DNA of 64,000 nt from Megalobrama amblycephala (GCF_018812025.1 NC_063045.1:50584129-50648128); one strand, 5' to 3'; positions 35,871 through 49,713 are shown, counted from the first letter of the stretch. The notes: generated by a model from the letters alone, not told the origin. Numbers and translations: made by a program.

Positions 35871-35946
<76 letters not shown>

Positions 35947-35950
35947 TAAA
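34930..35950. repeat. AT-rich block with (TA)n tracts and a 430-460 bp tandem duplication
   Basis: Four long (TA)n tracts lie at about 35303-35369, 35594-35644, 35757-35807 and 35873-35946. The segment from TTTTATTAAAATTATTTAAT at 35041 recurs at 35471, and ATAGAATAAATATACTTAC at about 35251 recurs at about 35706, so a unit of 430-460 bp with its own TA tract is duplicated. The block is almost devoid of G and C. Confidence 0.9.
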
Positions 35951-36049
35951 TATAAATATCAGGTAAAGGGAAAATCAACTATTACTGCATTTACAGTGTC
36001 TCCTTCATTGTCTTGCACGTCATTTGCATTGGCAACATGTTTTTAGCAA

Positions 36050-37560
36050 ATAAAAGAAACAGAAATCTTACATTTAATTTATCCAATCTCATGTGTCTGT
36101 GAATCTGAGCACAGTGCCTCTGCACATATAATTTGTCAATAGTTTATAGATTTTCCATAACGTACAGCAAACTTGACCCTTTCTGTTGGCAAATCAATTA
36201 GGCGCAGTCAGTCACTTAACGCAGAGGCTCTCTCATGTACATCTCCAGTCTGAGAGCGGAGCTCCATGCAAATATAATGTAAGACAGGGATGCATTAAGC
36301 CCTCCCCATCAGTCGCAATAATGGATTAAAGTCCGCAGTCGCTCTGCAGTTTGCCAGTCAATGTTCTTTATTTTCAGCATCAACCCAATTTCATTTTCTT
36401 CTCCTGCCTTTGGAAGCAGTCGATTTGCCGTCAATTGCCATCTCAGGCAGCAGCATTAATGCGCGCCCACAAAAGGATGACACACCGCATTATCACCTCA
36501 CTTGCTTTCAAATTAGAGTGGACCGCTGCCTCGGCGCAGCTTGTGACTGGTTAACACTATCAGCTATTTGTTGTGATTGGCCCTAATTCGCGGTGTCTAA
36601 AGATTTCATCAGGCATTTGATGAGTGAAATAAACCACTGCCCACAGGGAAATTGCTCTGATTAATAGAATTAGACATTGGAGGGGAATCAATACGAGAGA
36701 GGCGGTCACGTGGGGATGGGCCAAGCTGCCCATCATTTCGCCTGCCGTTGGCTTGAGCTGCCCAGCACATGACACTTTCCCATTAACAGGCTCTGGGCTC
36801 TGTGTGAGACTCAAGAAAGCGGGGATTAGCAGTCGGCTGATGCTACGGAAAGCGCCAATCTGTTGGGATAAATGTCCGGACCATATGGGTACCATTGGAC
36901 GCAGATCACTTCAATAGCCACGATGCGGAAAGTACGGGAGGAGAGACTGCAAACTATACTCATCTTGTGTCTTTTCATTTAAGCAGCAGCCTGTTCCTTC
37001 CTTCACTTTTAACCACTTAAGTGCACTCAGAGGGGCATCACTCCCTCTGCTGCACCTCTGCCCCCGACCGCACCGCCCCATCCACCCTCTTTGTGTCCGA
37101 TCCCACTCCTTTACATTAAGGGCTTCTGTCGGCTGGTGAGTTGCGTGAACCCCTCCGTCCATACGATTCAGCCATTACCGCGGGGCTATCAGGAACATCT
37201 AGTGTCCTTGTGAGAGGGGGACAGAAATAAACCCAGGCCCACTCTCTGTGGACGCTCATAATGCCTCTATTCACTCTTTAATTCTCTTCCCATCTGCTTT
37301 CCCCAGATGCCTGTTGCCGAGATAGAACAGCTCATAAAAATGTAAATGAATTCTATTAGATTTAAGTGGTTGTTTGTAAATATAAGTCTATTTGGCGTCA
37401 CTGGTGTCAATTAGGAAGTGTGAACACATTCTTCCGCAGATGTTTAACTCAGCATGACGGATCCGTTCTGTGGAATGAAGCGCGGTCCTCTGGGTGCCCT
37501 GACCTAAACCGACAACTCAAATTACTCTCTGTTTGTTTCTCTCAAGAACAGTAACAGAAA
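36050..37560. other. Low-repeat intergenic block, candidate conserved non-coding region
   Basis: About 1.5 kb without repeats, with balanced composition right next to the TA-rich block. It holds ATGGATTAAAG, GCATTAATGCGC, CAAATTAGAG and CCTAATTCG motifs and a CCACAAAAGG SOX-like site. The open frames on the minus strand (36560-36895, 36911-37162) match no family I recognise and have no convincing splice context. Confidence 0.4.
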
Positions 37561-37945
37561 CCTGACTGATTTGACTTTGTAAATCCTCATTAAGTACAAA
37601 ATAATTGGTTAAAATAATTCTTATAACCTGTGATTATAATAAAACTCTGTAGGTTCTGAATGAAATAAAAATGTTAAGGAATTAAAAACAAACTGATAAA
37701 ACATTCAAGGTAAACATGATTTTCATGAGAACACCTGTTTACTGACAAATTTAGTGCCCTCTGGTGGCAGGAAATGGTAGTAAATTAAAAGCTTAAAACA
37801 TTACAGACACAAGTAGCCTATCACACATGGTACATATAATATTTATAGGCTCTACTCTTGGTGTATTATTAAGACTGCTCTGATATAAGTTATTATCATC
37901 ATCATGCCAATGATCATGTTTCGACAAGAGGGAACAGTTGTGGTT

Positions 37946-39667
37946 AGTGTTGGGGGTAACACATTACAAGTAACTTCAGTTACATAATCAGATTACTTTT
38001 TCAAGTAACTAAAGTAACACATTACTTTTAAATTTACAACAAATTATTAAAGGTGTCATCGAACGTTTTTTTACAAGATGTAATATAAGTCTAAGGTGTC
38101 CCCTGAATGTGTCTGTGAAGTTGCAGGTCAAAATACCCCATAGATTTTTTTAAATTATTTTTTTTAACTGCCTATTTTGAGGCATAATTAGAAATGCGCC
38201 GATTCAGGCTGCGGCCCCTTTAATTGCTCGCGCTCTCCGCCCCCTCCCGAGCTCTCGACTCTATCATTGCATAAACAAAGTTCACACAGCTAATATAACC
38301 CTCAAAATGGATCTTTACAAAGTGTTCGTCATGCAGCATGTCTAATCGCGTAAGTAGAGTATTTATTTGGATGTTTATATTTGATTCTGAATGAGTTTGA
38401 TTGTGCTCCATGGCTAAAGCTAACATTACACACTGTTGGAGAGATTTATAAAGAATGAAGTTGTGTTTATGCATTATACAGACTGCAAGAGTTTAAAAAA
38501 GAAAATAGCGACAGTCTTGTCTCCGTGAATACAGTAAGAAACGATGGTAACTTTAACCACATTTAACAGTACATTAGCAACATGCTAACGAAACATTTAG
38601 AAAGACAGTTTACAATTATCACTAAAAATATCATGTTATCATGGATCATGTCAGTTATTATCGCTCCATCTGCCATTTTTCGCTGTTATCCTTGCTTGCT
38701 TACCTAGTCTGATGATTCAGCTGTGCACAGATCCAGACGTTAATACTGGCTGCCCTAGTGTAATGCCTTGAACATGAGCTGGTATATGCAAATATTGGGG
38801 GCGTACATATTAATGATCCCGACTGTTACGTAACAGTCAGTGTTATGTTGAGATTCGCCTGTTCTTCGGAGGTCTTTTAAACAAAGGAGATTTATATAAG
38901 AAGGAGGAAACAATGGAGTTTGAGACCCACTGTATGTCATTTCCATGTACTGAACTCTTGTTATTCAACTATGCCGAGGTAAATTCAATTTTCAATTCGA
39001 TGGCACCTTTAAGTTACTTCAACAAGTTACAAATCAACAAGTTACTTTTTCAAATAAGTAACGCAAGCTACTTTGTTTTCCCATGTATTGACTGACAGCT
39101 CTCCTGTCGCCATGTTGAGAAATCGAAAGTAAGTGCAGAGGCGTTGTGAACATGATGGTTATTGTAGTTCTAGACTAAATGTGAGCATTTACTCATCTCA
39201 CTTGCACAAAAGTCAGTATTCCTCAAAATGAATAAAAACTGTGAAATGCAATCTCAGAATATTGCACAAACCTGCAATAATTAAATATATTAAATTAAAC
39301 AAATATACTTTATTTGTATTTGTGTTACTTTATTAACCAATGTCTTTGCTGCTGACCTTCGATGATCCAATTCAACCATACTAATAAGCAAAAATGACTT
39401 TAGAAAAACATTACATTTGTGATCAGCCTGAAGCTTATTCATTTCACTTTTGGTGTGAAAGGGCCTTTACATTTGCCAAAAACAGAACTTTTTTGTTGTT
39501 ATTAAAAAAACAAACAAGCCCAGCCCAGGTGAGAATAAGTGATGCAAAAGTAATGGAACGCATTACTTTCCATAAAAAGTAACTAACACAATTAGTTACT
39601 TTTATTTTTAGGGAGTAATGCAATTTTATAATGCATTACTTTTAAAAGTAACTTTCCCCAACACTGG
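37946..39667. mobile_element. GTGTTGGGG-type element interrupted by a TTAA element
   Basis: The ends GTGTTGGGGGTAACACATTA and TAACTTTCCCCAACAC are inverted copies, and AGTAACTTTT-type words are repeated on both sides. The same right end occurs at about 29180-29416. With the 38051-39008 insert removed it is about 760 bp. No coding frame is present. Confidence 0.7.
38051..39008. mobile_element. TTAA-flanked inverted-repeat element (family AGGTGCC), copy 2
   Basis: TTAA at 38047-38050 and 39009-39012. The ends are AGGTGTCATCGAACG and GATGGCACCT. The interior is collinear with 7298-8241 and 55640-56584. Antisense frames shared by the copies are by-products of this similarity. Confidence 0.85.
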
Positions 39668-39675
39668 TGACCAGC

Positions 39676-40250
39676 AATAAAACATACCATTCAAAAGTTT
39701 GGGGTCGGTACATTTTTTTAATGTTCTTGAAAAAAGTCTCTTATGCTCACCAAGGCTGCATTTATTTGATCAAAAATACAGTAAAAACGATAATATTCTG
39801 AAATATTATTACATTTTTTTTTTCTATTTTGGTATATTTTAAAAAATTAATTAATTTAGTCATTTATTCCATGGCAAAGCTTAATTTTCAGCATCATTAA
39901 TCCAGTTTTCAGTGTCACATGATCCTTCAGAAATCTAGTATGTCTAATATGCCGATTTGATGCTCAAGAAAGATTTATTATCATAAATACTGAAAACAGT
40001 TGTGCTGCTTAATTTTTTTTTTTTTTTTTTTGTGGAAAACGGGAAACATTTTTTCAAGATTCTTTGTTGAATTGAACAGCATTAAAAAGAAGAGAGTAGA
40101 ATTAAAAAGAACAGCAAATTTGAAATAGAAATCTTTTGTAACATTATAAATGTCTTTACTGTCACTTTTTGATTAATTTAATGCCTCCTTTCTGAATAAA
40201 AGTATAGGTTTATCTCAAAAAAATCACATTGAACCAACTTTTGAAGAGTA
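39676..40250 (+). repeat. CAAAAGTTTGGGGTC repeat family copy
   Basis: It starts TTCAAAAGTTTGGGGTCGGT, contains CACCAAGGCTGCATTTATTT, GTGTCACATGATCCTTCAG and ATTATAAATGTCTTTACTG, and ends near CCAACTTTTGAAGAGTA. These blocks recur in both arms of 60540-61421. It is a common fish interspersed DNA repeat. Confidence 0.75.
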
Positions 40251-43200
40251 TAATGTACTTTCACTAACTTTTTCTTAAAAAAGGCTGCAGTTTACTTCAT
40301 TGAGCATGTTTCAGTGCGCATGTTAGCAAATGAGCATGTTTCATTTGATTATTTGGATAGAAAGAAATCAGTGGGCAGGGCCCAAAGTCTTTCAATACTC
40401 TCCCCCAAGAGCTGATTTTGTGCTCTGCGTTTCTCCAGTTCATATAGCTGACTTCTGCTAAACTTTTAGCTGATTTACATATATGTGTTACATATACATG
40501 ACCAATGTGTTTTGGATTTCTCCATCTGTGTGGAATGTTGTATAAAATATAGTAACTTTGAGGTGAGTGTTTGAAGACACTGGCCTCTAGTGGTCATAAC
40601 ATGAAGTGTTATTTTTATGGTCAAGCCTCATTTTAATCAATTACAGAACAAACTATTATAATTTTGCATACATTTTAGACCATTTTCATGTTTTTTGTCT
40701 TGGCTGTCAGATCAAATTAATGACAAGGGCTTATTAAAAATGCTAATACCCCTGAAAAATCAGAGCCACAAGGCTTGTAATAATCAGTTCAGTAGGTGAC
40801 GGTTTCTTTCAGATAGACAGTTTCTTTAATGCGTATCCATCCTAGACATACAGGCTCCGGAAAGCTAGACCTCTCACCCCTCAGCTGTCTTACCTCTAGA
40901 TCAGCCATCTGTATCCGAAGGACCTCTCACCCCTTAACATTCCATCTGTATCTCCCTCTAAATGAAGCTACGGCACCTCGTGTCCCGTATCCAAATTATA
41001 CATCGGCTTCAAGTTGGCAGAATCCACCATGTCCACTCTGTTAATCTGGAATTAATGGGGAAAATCTGCAAGGGACAGAGAGTTTCATTGTGAGATAAAG
41101 CAGCAGGTGCTTTGGAGTAACGGTTTGGGTAGAAAATGAGTACAACTTAATCATTAAAGATTTGTTCCTCTCGCTTTCATCTTTAGTAGATCTGGAGCCG
41201 TACGGTCTAATGGTCTTAACAGCACACACACACACACTGGAAATGAATCTAATGAGATGAGTAGAAAGGAAGCTGAGCTGCTTAGCTTTTGGCCTGCGAT
41301 TACATGAGATGATTGAAGAATATGACCCTCTTCTTGCTGTAATGTTATCCAGTAACTCCAAACAGCAAGTAAAAATTACTGTAAAGATATTTCGACTTGA
41401 TTGATGAGGAAGCTTCTCTTTCTACCAGCTCAATAATAAATACCCAGGACTGGTGCAATCTGGGAATTACTGAGGATCTTTTTGAAGGGTATTATTACCA
41501 GCATCCCTGAGGGGAATCTTTGTGTTTGTTGAGGAGCCAGATTTGGCAATGTAACATCACTGAGAGGCATGATATCTCTGCCACCTCTTCGCTCGTTCTT
41601 CCTCTTTCTCTTTGTTGTTTTCTCTTTCTTGCTCTCCAAGCAAAGGCCCCCTGCTGCTGGAGAGAGATGGTCTCAGCATGATATCACTCAAACAAAAACT
41701 TTCAAGCCTTCTCTCTCTCTCTACACACACACACACATCAGTAAATGGTCTGACAGGAGTGTTGCACACCCTGTGAGCTCAGGCACCTCCTCTGTCTCAT
41801 CCACTTAGCCTTGTGATTGCTCTGTGTACGTTAGAAAATCATTTAACTACCCGGCCAAAAACATTCAATAACACCAGACACCAAAACTGCTCTTTTCAGA
41901 CAGTTTTATGGCTAGCCTTGAGTCAGTTAGACTTTCTCGGATTATCTAAGTTTCTCTGAGTAGTTGACAAATAGCAAGGACAAGAACTCAAGCTTTTTTT
42001 TTTTTTGCAGTTAAACACAGTTGCGCAAAATTCAGAATTAAATAATTGGCTCTCTTTCAATTCAGGAGTTTGAATTAAATTGGCCACATCTCATAGGAAG
42101 TTGATTTGGAATGACTTTTAATAATTACAACCTTTTATCTCATAATTTCACATTTTTGACATAATTAGGTTGTCATCATTTCAACTTTTATCCAAATTTC
42201 AACATTTTTTGTCAATTTACATTTGTTTCATCTCATAACTTTTACTTTTTATCTAAAGATTTTGGCATGTTATCTCATTATGATTTTTAAAATTCATTTT
42301 AATTACCTTAATTCAAATTCAGTTTAAAATCGAGATTTTAATCGGAATTTAAAAGGCATTCTCAATTATGTATGGCGCACACAATTTCATTTAAATTCTC
42401 CTGCTTTGTGACCATTTTTTTTTTTTAATTAATTTTCTGTGATATTTGTAAAGTACAAATATAACAGGTCATAGAACACCATGTTTAATCACTTTACATG
42501 AATTAGAACTGTAAAAATGCTGTATATGGGTCAATTACATAACATGCATATTTTTGTGTCCAAGTGCATTATTTTAAATAAATTGATAAATTCATGACAT
42601 ATATGAATTTACTCTATAAAATCTATTTAGTTTGAATTCATTTTTAGTACATTTAAATAAAACATATTAATTTTTGTTTAGTTATCTTAAACCCCTAAAA
42701 TGTCAGGTGGTGAAACTGTCTGAGAAAACTATTTAAAATGGTGTCTTAATAATAAAAAATGAAAAACTGGCATCATTTTAGGTTTGAAACCTTTCATATA
42801 AACAAATTTTACAAATATCAGTTTCAAAGCTGTTGAGATAATTGTAAAACTCCAGCAATTTGAATGGCAGGGTGGCACAACTGCAAACATGGCTCTTTTA
42901 TTATGAATTGACAAGGTAATAACAGTAAACATGATAATCATGCATCATCCGGAGGACCCCAGCTCATCCTTGTGGAAAGTGAAAAGGTTTGTAGATCTCT
43001 CTGCTAATTTCAATATGGGTAGGTTGGTACAATTTCCATGTCAGGTGGTACAACTACAGTATATACATACAACTATTTGGTTGTACCGCCTGCCATAAAA
43101 ACAGTCAAAAATGAATTTAAACACTTTGAAATGTTATTTAAACACCGAAACGTGTTTAAACATTGTTCATGACTCAAAAATATCTATTACATCAGTTTTG

Positions 43201-43935
43201 AAAAGATTTTTTTTTTTTTTTAAAAAACACCCATTTTGAAGCATTATTGACCCATAAATAGTTTCAAATGAAGTCTAGAAGAATGTTGAGATGTTACGTC
43301 AATACCATGTAATTCAGAACAGTTCAATTCAATTCAGTTTCCTGTAAATGAAAGCCTATGAGTCATGTTGCTCAGGGTAAAAGGCAGAGAATTATAGTCA
43401 AAGTGATTTTATGCCTGTGCTTGAGTCATTGTGTCCTTCACACCGATAAAGAATTGAGTGCTCTAGGAAAGCTGCAATGCCAAAACATACAGCTAAAAAG
43501 AAACCAGTATATATAGTATGCTGCTGTTGTTTAGCATCCAAGATATTTAAACAATGTTTTTTAGATGCCTTTGAATCATGCTGATTATAGCAACATTTAA
43601 GCAAAATGAAATTCAAGATTTTCAAGTAGGCTACACAAATTATAAAGAGGTAACAACAATGCTAACTCAATCTCTGTGTCCTGGGGCCCGTTCTTTGTAC
43701 GTAAACATGTGAAATCAAATGAATTGCTCATTACAATATGCTACTCTTGACAATGAAAAAAGTGTAAAGCCTTGGGAATCGTATAACAAACATTTACACA
43801 TTTCATTTATCTATTAGACCTTTATGTCATTTTGTCTGCTTGGCTGTTTCCTTTTTGAATTATATGATGTCATTATGCATCACTGTATTGCTGATCATGG
43901 TTCTGAGGTTATCACACAGTAATATCAGACAACTA
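40251..43935. other. Intergenic DNA without a recognised gene
   Basis: 40800-41960 is a low-repeat block with a local duplication of GACCTCTCACCCCT (about 40869 and 40921) and a CT/CA-rich patch at 41705-41736. 41990-43930 is AT-rich with poly(T) and no ordered structure. No RNA gene or coding exon is supported. Confidence 0.4.
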
Positions 43936-44162
43936 AAAGAGAAAGTTCACCCAAAAATTTAAATTTGCCTTCCATAGTATGAAGAAAAAAAATAAAAAAT
44001 ACAATGGAAGTCAATGGGGCCCTTCAACTGTTTGGTTACCAACATTTTTCAAAATATCTTCTTTTGTGTTCAGCAGAAGAAAGAAATTTATACAGGATTG
44101 GAAGGACTTGAGGGTGCGTAACTGCAGACAGAATTTCATTTTTGGGTGAACTATCTGTTTAA
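43936..44162. repeat. Short MITE of the AGTTCACCCAAAAAT family
   Basis: It begins AAGTTCACCCAAAAATTT and ends CATTTTTGGGTGAACT, with the characteristic GTCAATGGGGCCC interior. It is about 225 bp. Confidence 0.75.
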
Positions 44163-44996
44163 AAGCTTAATTATCACAATTAGAAGTTCTGGCATCTGTC
44201 AAATCATCTCAGATGTATTAAATAAGGTATGAAGAACGGACCCCTGGATATGCCACTAAAATGCCATAGAAAACAGATAGTCATATATAAGTCATACAAT
44301 CCAAAAAACTGATCTGAAATTCATCCACATTGAAATGCCTGTCTGGGTTCTCCTACCAATATTAAATTGTAAATAATGAATTATTTCTCCTGATTATTAA
44401 TACACCAGTTGTGTATGTTTAATGCAAATTATCCAAACATTACATGGCGATGAAAAGATGCGCCGAGTTACAAACTGCCATTGCTACATACTGTATATCA
44501 ATCGTCCAGCTGCACTGTGGATGTGACTCATTTAAATGAGCAGCAGGGGGCAGCCACGTACCATATCTAAGACTAAATCTAAATTATTGCTGAAAAAACA
44601 TCTGCCATACACTGAAATATAGTAGTATAATATATCAAAAAAGTAATGATGAAGAACAGAACTATATAAGAAGACCATAAATATAAAAAATACACTGTTA
44701 TGTATACCGTTATGCAACCATGCACAAGGTATTTTTTCTGATATATTCTTTCCAACCCAACTTATTTAAAGGGGGAAAAAAAATCAAACAACCTCAAGGG
44801 GAAACAATCAATCATTCAGAATTCATATATTCCTAGAAAACATCAACATTAAATGATATCAGTCTCTCTTATGACTTCATAATTTTTTCTGACATTCATA
44901 TAGGTATTATGTAGTATGCTCCGTGAGTTCTGGGTAAACACATTTTATAATTTATATATGTTTAAATTAAAATACTAGATTGACTTCAGGTGTGTG

Positions 44997-45032
<36 letters not shown>

Positions 45033-46250
45033 TATATGTGTGTGTGGCTACTCAGTGCTGTGAGATCAGCGGTTCCCATGCTAGCATTCCGTTTTCAATA
45101 CTTATGGTGGTTTGCATACAAAACCTGTTATAATAAGTCAGATATACAGTATGTGCTCAGATTTAATTTTTTTGCCCTTTTGCAATGACTTACTCACCAG
45201 GGTAAGATGAATTCTCGGAGCTCAGTTTGTTTTGAATATTGAACTCTATTTTGCCTCTAAAAGGTCATTCTTAATATCTTAATAAAACAGCCAATTTTGA
45301 CAGCAAAATATAATCACCTTCCATTTTTCTCAAGCAAACGGCTGTACCTCCCCATTCAGTCTGCGTCCTGAATCTCAATTGGAATCACCCTCCCTCTATC
45401 TTTCAGGATTTATGTGGACATTGATATAATATACGGCCTCTATTATACGTCCCCAGCTGATTATCATGGCAAAGTCTGGTGCAAATACAAGTCAGAAATG
45501 TTGCCTCATCCATCCCCTTTCTCTCAGCAGAGACGCAGAATCATTTACCATGAAAATGATTAATACCATATAAGCCTCCCGAGAGCGTGAGCACAGTACC
45601 CATCAACTTGTCTAACAGAAATTAAACATTCATCAAAATTCAGAACACCTCCTTGTCATCCAGAACTGAGCCTCTGTGATGGAACAGCACAGGGAATCTC
45701 TGCGGTAGAGGAAGTTTCATGTATGCCAGACTGTATTACTATATTTTACTTTCAAGCATCTGAGTAAAGCATGTTGATTAAGGATCAGCTTTTATGATTA
45801 AAAAAGAAAAAAAAGGTGAGAAACCTGTTTTCAGATCAGCTCTCAGGTACTGTTTGAGGCCCCCCAAATGCTGAAATCCCATCGAACATTCCATATTCTC
45901 CAGCTCTTTCATCTGTGTTTCCCACCTGGAGGTCTGTAATTCCACTGCAGATACAGAACTGGAACAGATATGAACTGCAATCCATTTCTAATGCACAATC
46001 TCTCATCCTCAGTGTCTCTGCCAGTTTTCAGACAGTCCCTAAAAAGATATTAAGAAAAGATATTCATATATCAAACATTCAAGTCATTTCTGTATTATAA
46101 TGGAAGTGCAAAATTTGCTCTGAGACTAGGAATGAGATACATTCATATATACAGACATATAACAGTAAGAGCAGCTATAAATATTACAGGAAAAGCATGA
46201 ATAATATCAGTGTGTGTACATAAGTGTGGCTGAGTGTGTGGTCTATATTA
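44163..46250. other. Intergenic DNA with a (CA)n tract and a candidate conserved block
   Basis: A (CA)n tract spans 45002-45027 inside a GTGTGTATATACACAC-type palindrome. 45300-45640 has balanced composition with CAGCTGATTATCATGG and GAAAATGATTAATACCAT and is a candidate regulatory element. No gene was recognised. Confidence 0.4.
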
Positions 46251-46251
46251 G

Positions 46252-46531
46252 TGGTTCACAATTTTAACACTGAACATCACATGAACCAGAATTGTTAATC
46301 ATATTGTATAAAGTAAACAAAAATATACTGAAAATCAAACACTGACATCCATCCATCCATCCATCCATGTATATATATATATATATATATATATCATCTG
46401 ACAGTCTCTAACTATCAATCTATCTATATACTTGTGGTTCACAACTTTTACACCGAACATCACATAAAGCAAAATTGTTAATCTTATTGTATAAAGTAAA
46501 CAAAAATATACTGAAAATCAAACACTGACAT
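46252..46531 (+). repeat. Imperfect direct duplication flanking ATCC/TA microsatellites
   Basis: GTGGTTCACAATTTTAACAC at 46252 recurs as GTGGTTCACAACTTTTACAC at about 46433, and both run on through GTAAACAAAAATATACTG. A (CCAT)n/(TA)n tract and a CTGACAGTCTCTAACTATC word separate the copies. A matching CGACAGTCTCTATCTATC lies beside the microsatellite at 50875-51007. Confidence 0.85.
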
Positions 46532-46564
46532 TTATAAATAATATTACCAAGAGCTGCACTCTAA

Positions 46565-46720
46565 AAAATGCTGGGTTGTTTCAACCTAAATTTGGGTCAA
46601 ACATGGACAAACCCAGCCACTTTAAGTTAATTTTTTTAAATGAAATTCTTAACCCAACGGTTGGTTTTGTCCTTATTTCACCTAAATTTGGTTTAAACAA
46701 CCCAGCATTTCTTAGAGTGT
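46565..46720. repeat. MITE CACTCTAAAAAATGCTGGG, about 160 bp
   Basis: The left end TCTAAAAAATGCTGGGTTGT and the right end AACAACCCAGCATTTCTTAG are inverted copies. A left end of the same family lies at 27010. Confidence 0.75.
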
Positions 46721-47061
46721 GTATAAGTCTATAAGTAATATATCTATATATAATATATAATACTTAAATGGAATACGGGACTTGCTACTGCCAATACATA
46801 CACGCCACACTGCTGTGAGCAAGTAAGACATGCTGCTGCTGTACAATATAGCCTACATGAATTACCCGTTGCAGATCAATACAGGTGGAGCTGGGGAAGG
46901 TGGAGGGTTTCTGAAAGCACACTGCACTGCTAAGCATGGAAGCTCATTGGCTACTGATACAGCAGGAACCAATCAGTGTCCTATAGATAATGATGTGATT
47001 ACGAGCAGTTGAGTTAAGGATCTATTAGCCTGTGCCATCTAGAGTTTCATGATATATATGA

Positions 47062-47185
47062 GCAATATCACACGAGTAGCCGTGCGATATGGCTGTATAT
47101 CAGCATGCTGTGATTCGTATCTGTGATTCGTAATCACAGCGTGCTGATATACAGCCATATCGCACGGCTACGAGTGTGATATTGC
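47062..47185. repeat. Near-perfect inverted repeat, two 55-base arms with 14-base spacer
   Basis: The arm 47062-47116 (GCAATATCACACGAGTAGCC...) pairs with 47131-47185 with about four mismatches. It could fold into a stable cruciform or hairpin. The element that follows starts directly at its right end. Confidence 0.9.
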
Positions 47186-47186
47186 G

Positions 47187-49713
47187 TTTATACAACAGTT
47201 CGACGGCACGAGTGTGTAAATAAATAAGAACAACAACGGAGTGTCTTTAAAACCGTCTTTTGTGCAGCACTACTTCCTTCCGCCACGGATTCAAATCTCA
47301 ATTTGACAGTTGGACCAAGCCTCCGTTACTAACTCTAAAACGTCACTTTAGAACTAGTAACGAAGGAACGTTGAGTCGCTTCATTGAAAAACATTGAATT
47401 TTGTACAGTATTAGTAAGTACAGACTAGAGAGAGAGAGAGAGAGAGAGAGTAGGCTATTACCTGTGTCTGGTATATTGCATTACATTCATTCTTCAAGTC
47501 GATGTCCATAATATTATATCCTTTATACAAGTCCGTTTGAATGTCCGCTGAGGAAAGCGATCTTTGTATTTGTCCTTTTTTACATCCATTACACCACAGC
47601 GCTAAAACAACTTCCTTTTGCAAAAGTTCCTTTCAATTTAAAAGTCTCTTGTGCTTCACTGACTCATTCTCCTGTAAAGTGTTGCCGCCATCTAAAGGCG
47701 TATTAATGTAATGTTCACTCAATCCATATTACTTAATGGACATATTTATATAAAATCATATTTATTAACAATAATATTTAGAACAACAAATAAGCACAAT
47801 TGTACAGTTCAGTCAAATATAAAGCACTAGTTATTAAAAAAAAATTAGGTCACCATTTACGCTTGTATGTGGGTTTTTACAAATATTTAACGAATGAAAA
47901 GGATTTTAAAGAGTGTGTGACAAAACCTCCTAACTCCATTTTTCACAAGAATCGGAAATCACGTGACGCAGGGTAAAGTTAGTTCCGCTATGCGTCTACG
48001 GCTATTAGATTGATATGCTCTTTTCTCAAATATCGCTTCTTACCTTTTCTTTTTTGTCTGTTTTCCAAATAGCTTTTCTATAATCTACAAAGAAATTATT
48101 TTCTACTTGTTTGTAGCTTATACAGCCACTCAGACCGTTGATCGAATTTACCGGCAGGTGGATTTATTACGAGCCGTAAGCTACAGTAAAGGCTACGCAG
48201 CTACTCATTCAGCAATTTCGCAGATCGTATTACATACGACGAACATTATTTATATAATTTATTAATTAAAAAAAAAAATAATAATAACTCCCAATATATA
48301 CTTTAATGTGGGATATAAAGTCGTGAGATACATATACTGTCGTGAGTTTAATACGTTTTAAAAATATATAGCATGTTAATCTCATATGGCATCACATCCC
48401 ACATTCAAGCATATGTTATAATTAATCCTGATCGATTAAAATGATTAAACTAAGACAATTTCCAACACCACAATGTACACAACTATCAGTCTTTGCATGT
48501 TGCAACAGCACAACAATACTGTGCATTTCTTTAAGATGATGACGACAGGAAAATGAGTGAGAGATGACAAGTGTTTAATCCAACCATGCGAGCGGTCCTG
48601 TTCACGAATAGAGGATAGGCTTGTGTGAAGTTGCCAGTAATTTCCCCAGCACGTCGCTAAAAACACTTACATCCCAATATGTGCATACTTCCACCCTAAA
48701 TAGACTGAATATTACAATGTCACATAGATGCAGTTGAGACGCAGACACTCTTTACAGATAGCGCGATAATGCACAGCCGCGCCAAACAGACACAAAGAAT
48801 ATAACCAGTTTAACGCCATCACTTCGACTTATTTATTAAATGTAGCTCTTAATGAGAGCTCTGTAGCCACCATATTCACCAAGCCGTTCATTTTCATAAT
48901 TTAATTCGTAAAACGATGTTCCCGAACGTATCGACTATCTATCACTGTAACCGGAAAAACTTACACTGCGTGGCTCATTCCGGAAGCCAAAAACCCGGAA
49001 GTGTGAAAAAGGTCATTGGATCCTCAAACTTCAATAAGCCTATAATCTGCCTCACCTCCTGAATGAAGTCGACGCAGTTGGACTCTCCTCTGGAATGCAA
49101 AGGTAATAAAGATTATGTTTGGAAAAAAAAATTGTAAGCGTTTTCTTTACCAAAAAACCATATGTTTATAACGTTTAATGTTTTACGTATTTAAAGAGCA
49201 GAGAAGAGTCGTTGTCCCGTCTATGTACCAATATGCAAAAGGATTAACGAACGTTATTATTATCAAATTTAATATAGCACAATCGACTTGCTCTGGAACA
49301 AATAATAGTTAATAACCACAATAAGAGCCAACCACAATAAGCGGCAAATCCCTGAGGCACTGGCCGAGATTAAGCTGTTGTCGGCGGTTATAGAAGCACT
49401 GAACGGCCGCTGACGCACTCGAGCTCGCATCTCCGAAAACGTCAAAACAAATGGTAAAATAGGCGCTGTTATTAAATATGAGTCACATATTTCAGGTCTA
49501 AACAACTACATTCTCGCCTAAAAAACTATTAAAACTACAGTTCGTGGTACAAGAAGTAGTATTTGTAAAAATTACGGTTGATTTGATCGGCCGCCATGAC
49601 GGTCACTTCAAGCGGAGTGATACAAACGGTGAAAAGGCAGTAGGAGTGCTGTTATCACTGAAATATCGCATGGCTATCAGCCAATCAGATTCGAGAACCA
49701 GACAGAACTGTTG

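Noticed and set aside
36560..37162. Two antisense frames of 111 and 83 codons
   Set aside because: No recognisable domain, no splice context; the block is more likely a GC-richer non-coding element.
38220..38946. Antisense frames shared by the 38-kb and 56-kb regions (for example MEMTYS... peptides)
   Set aside because: The similarity comes from two copies of the same TTAA-flanked element; the frames differ in length between copies and lack any domain.
48700..49110. CpG-containing promoter of an unannotated gene
   Set aside because: The CCGGAAG-type words lie within a probable non-autonomous transposon and no exon with coding potential follows.
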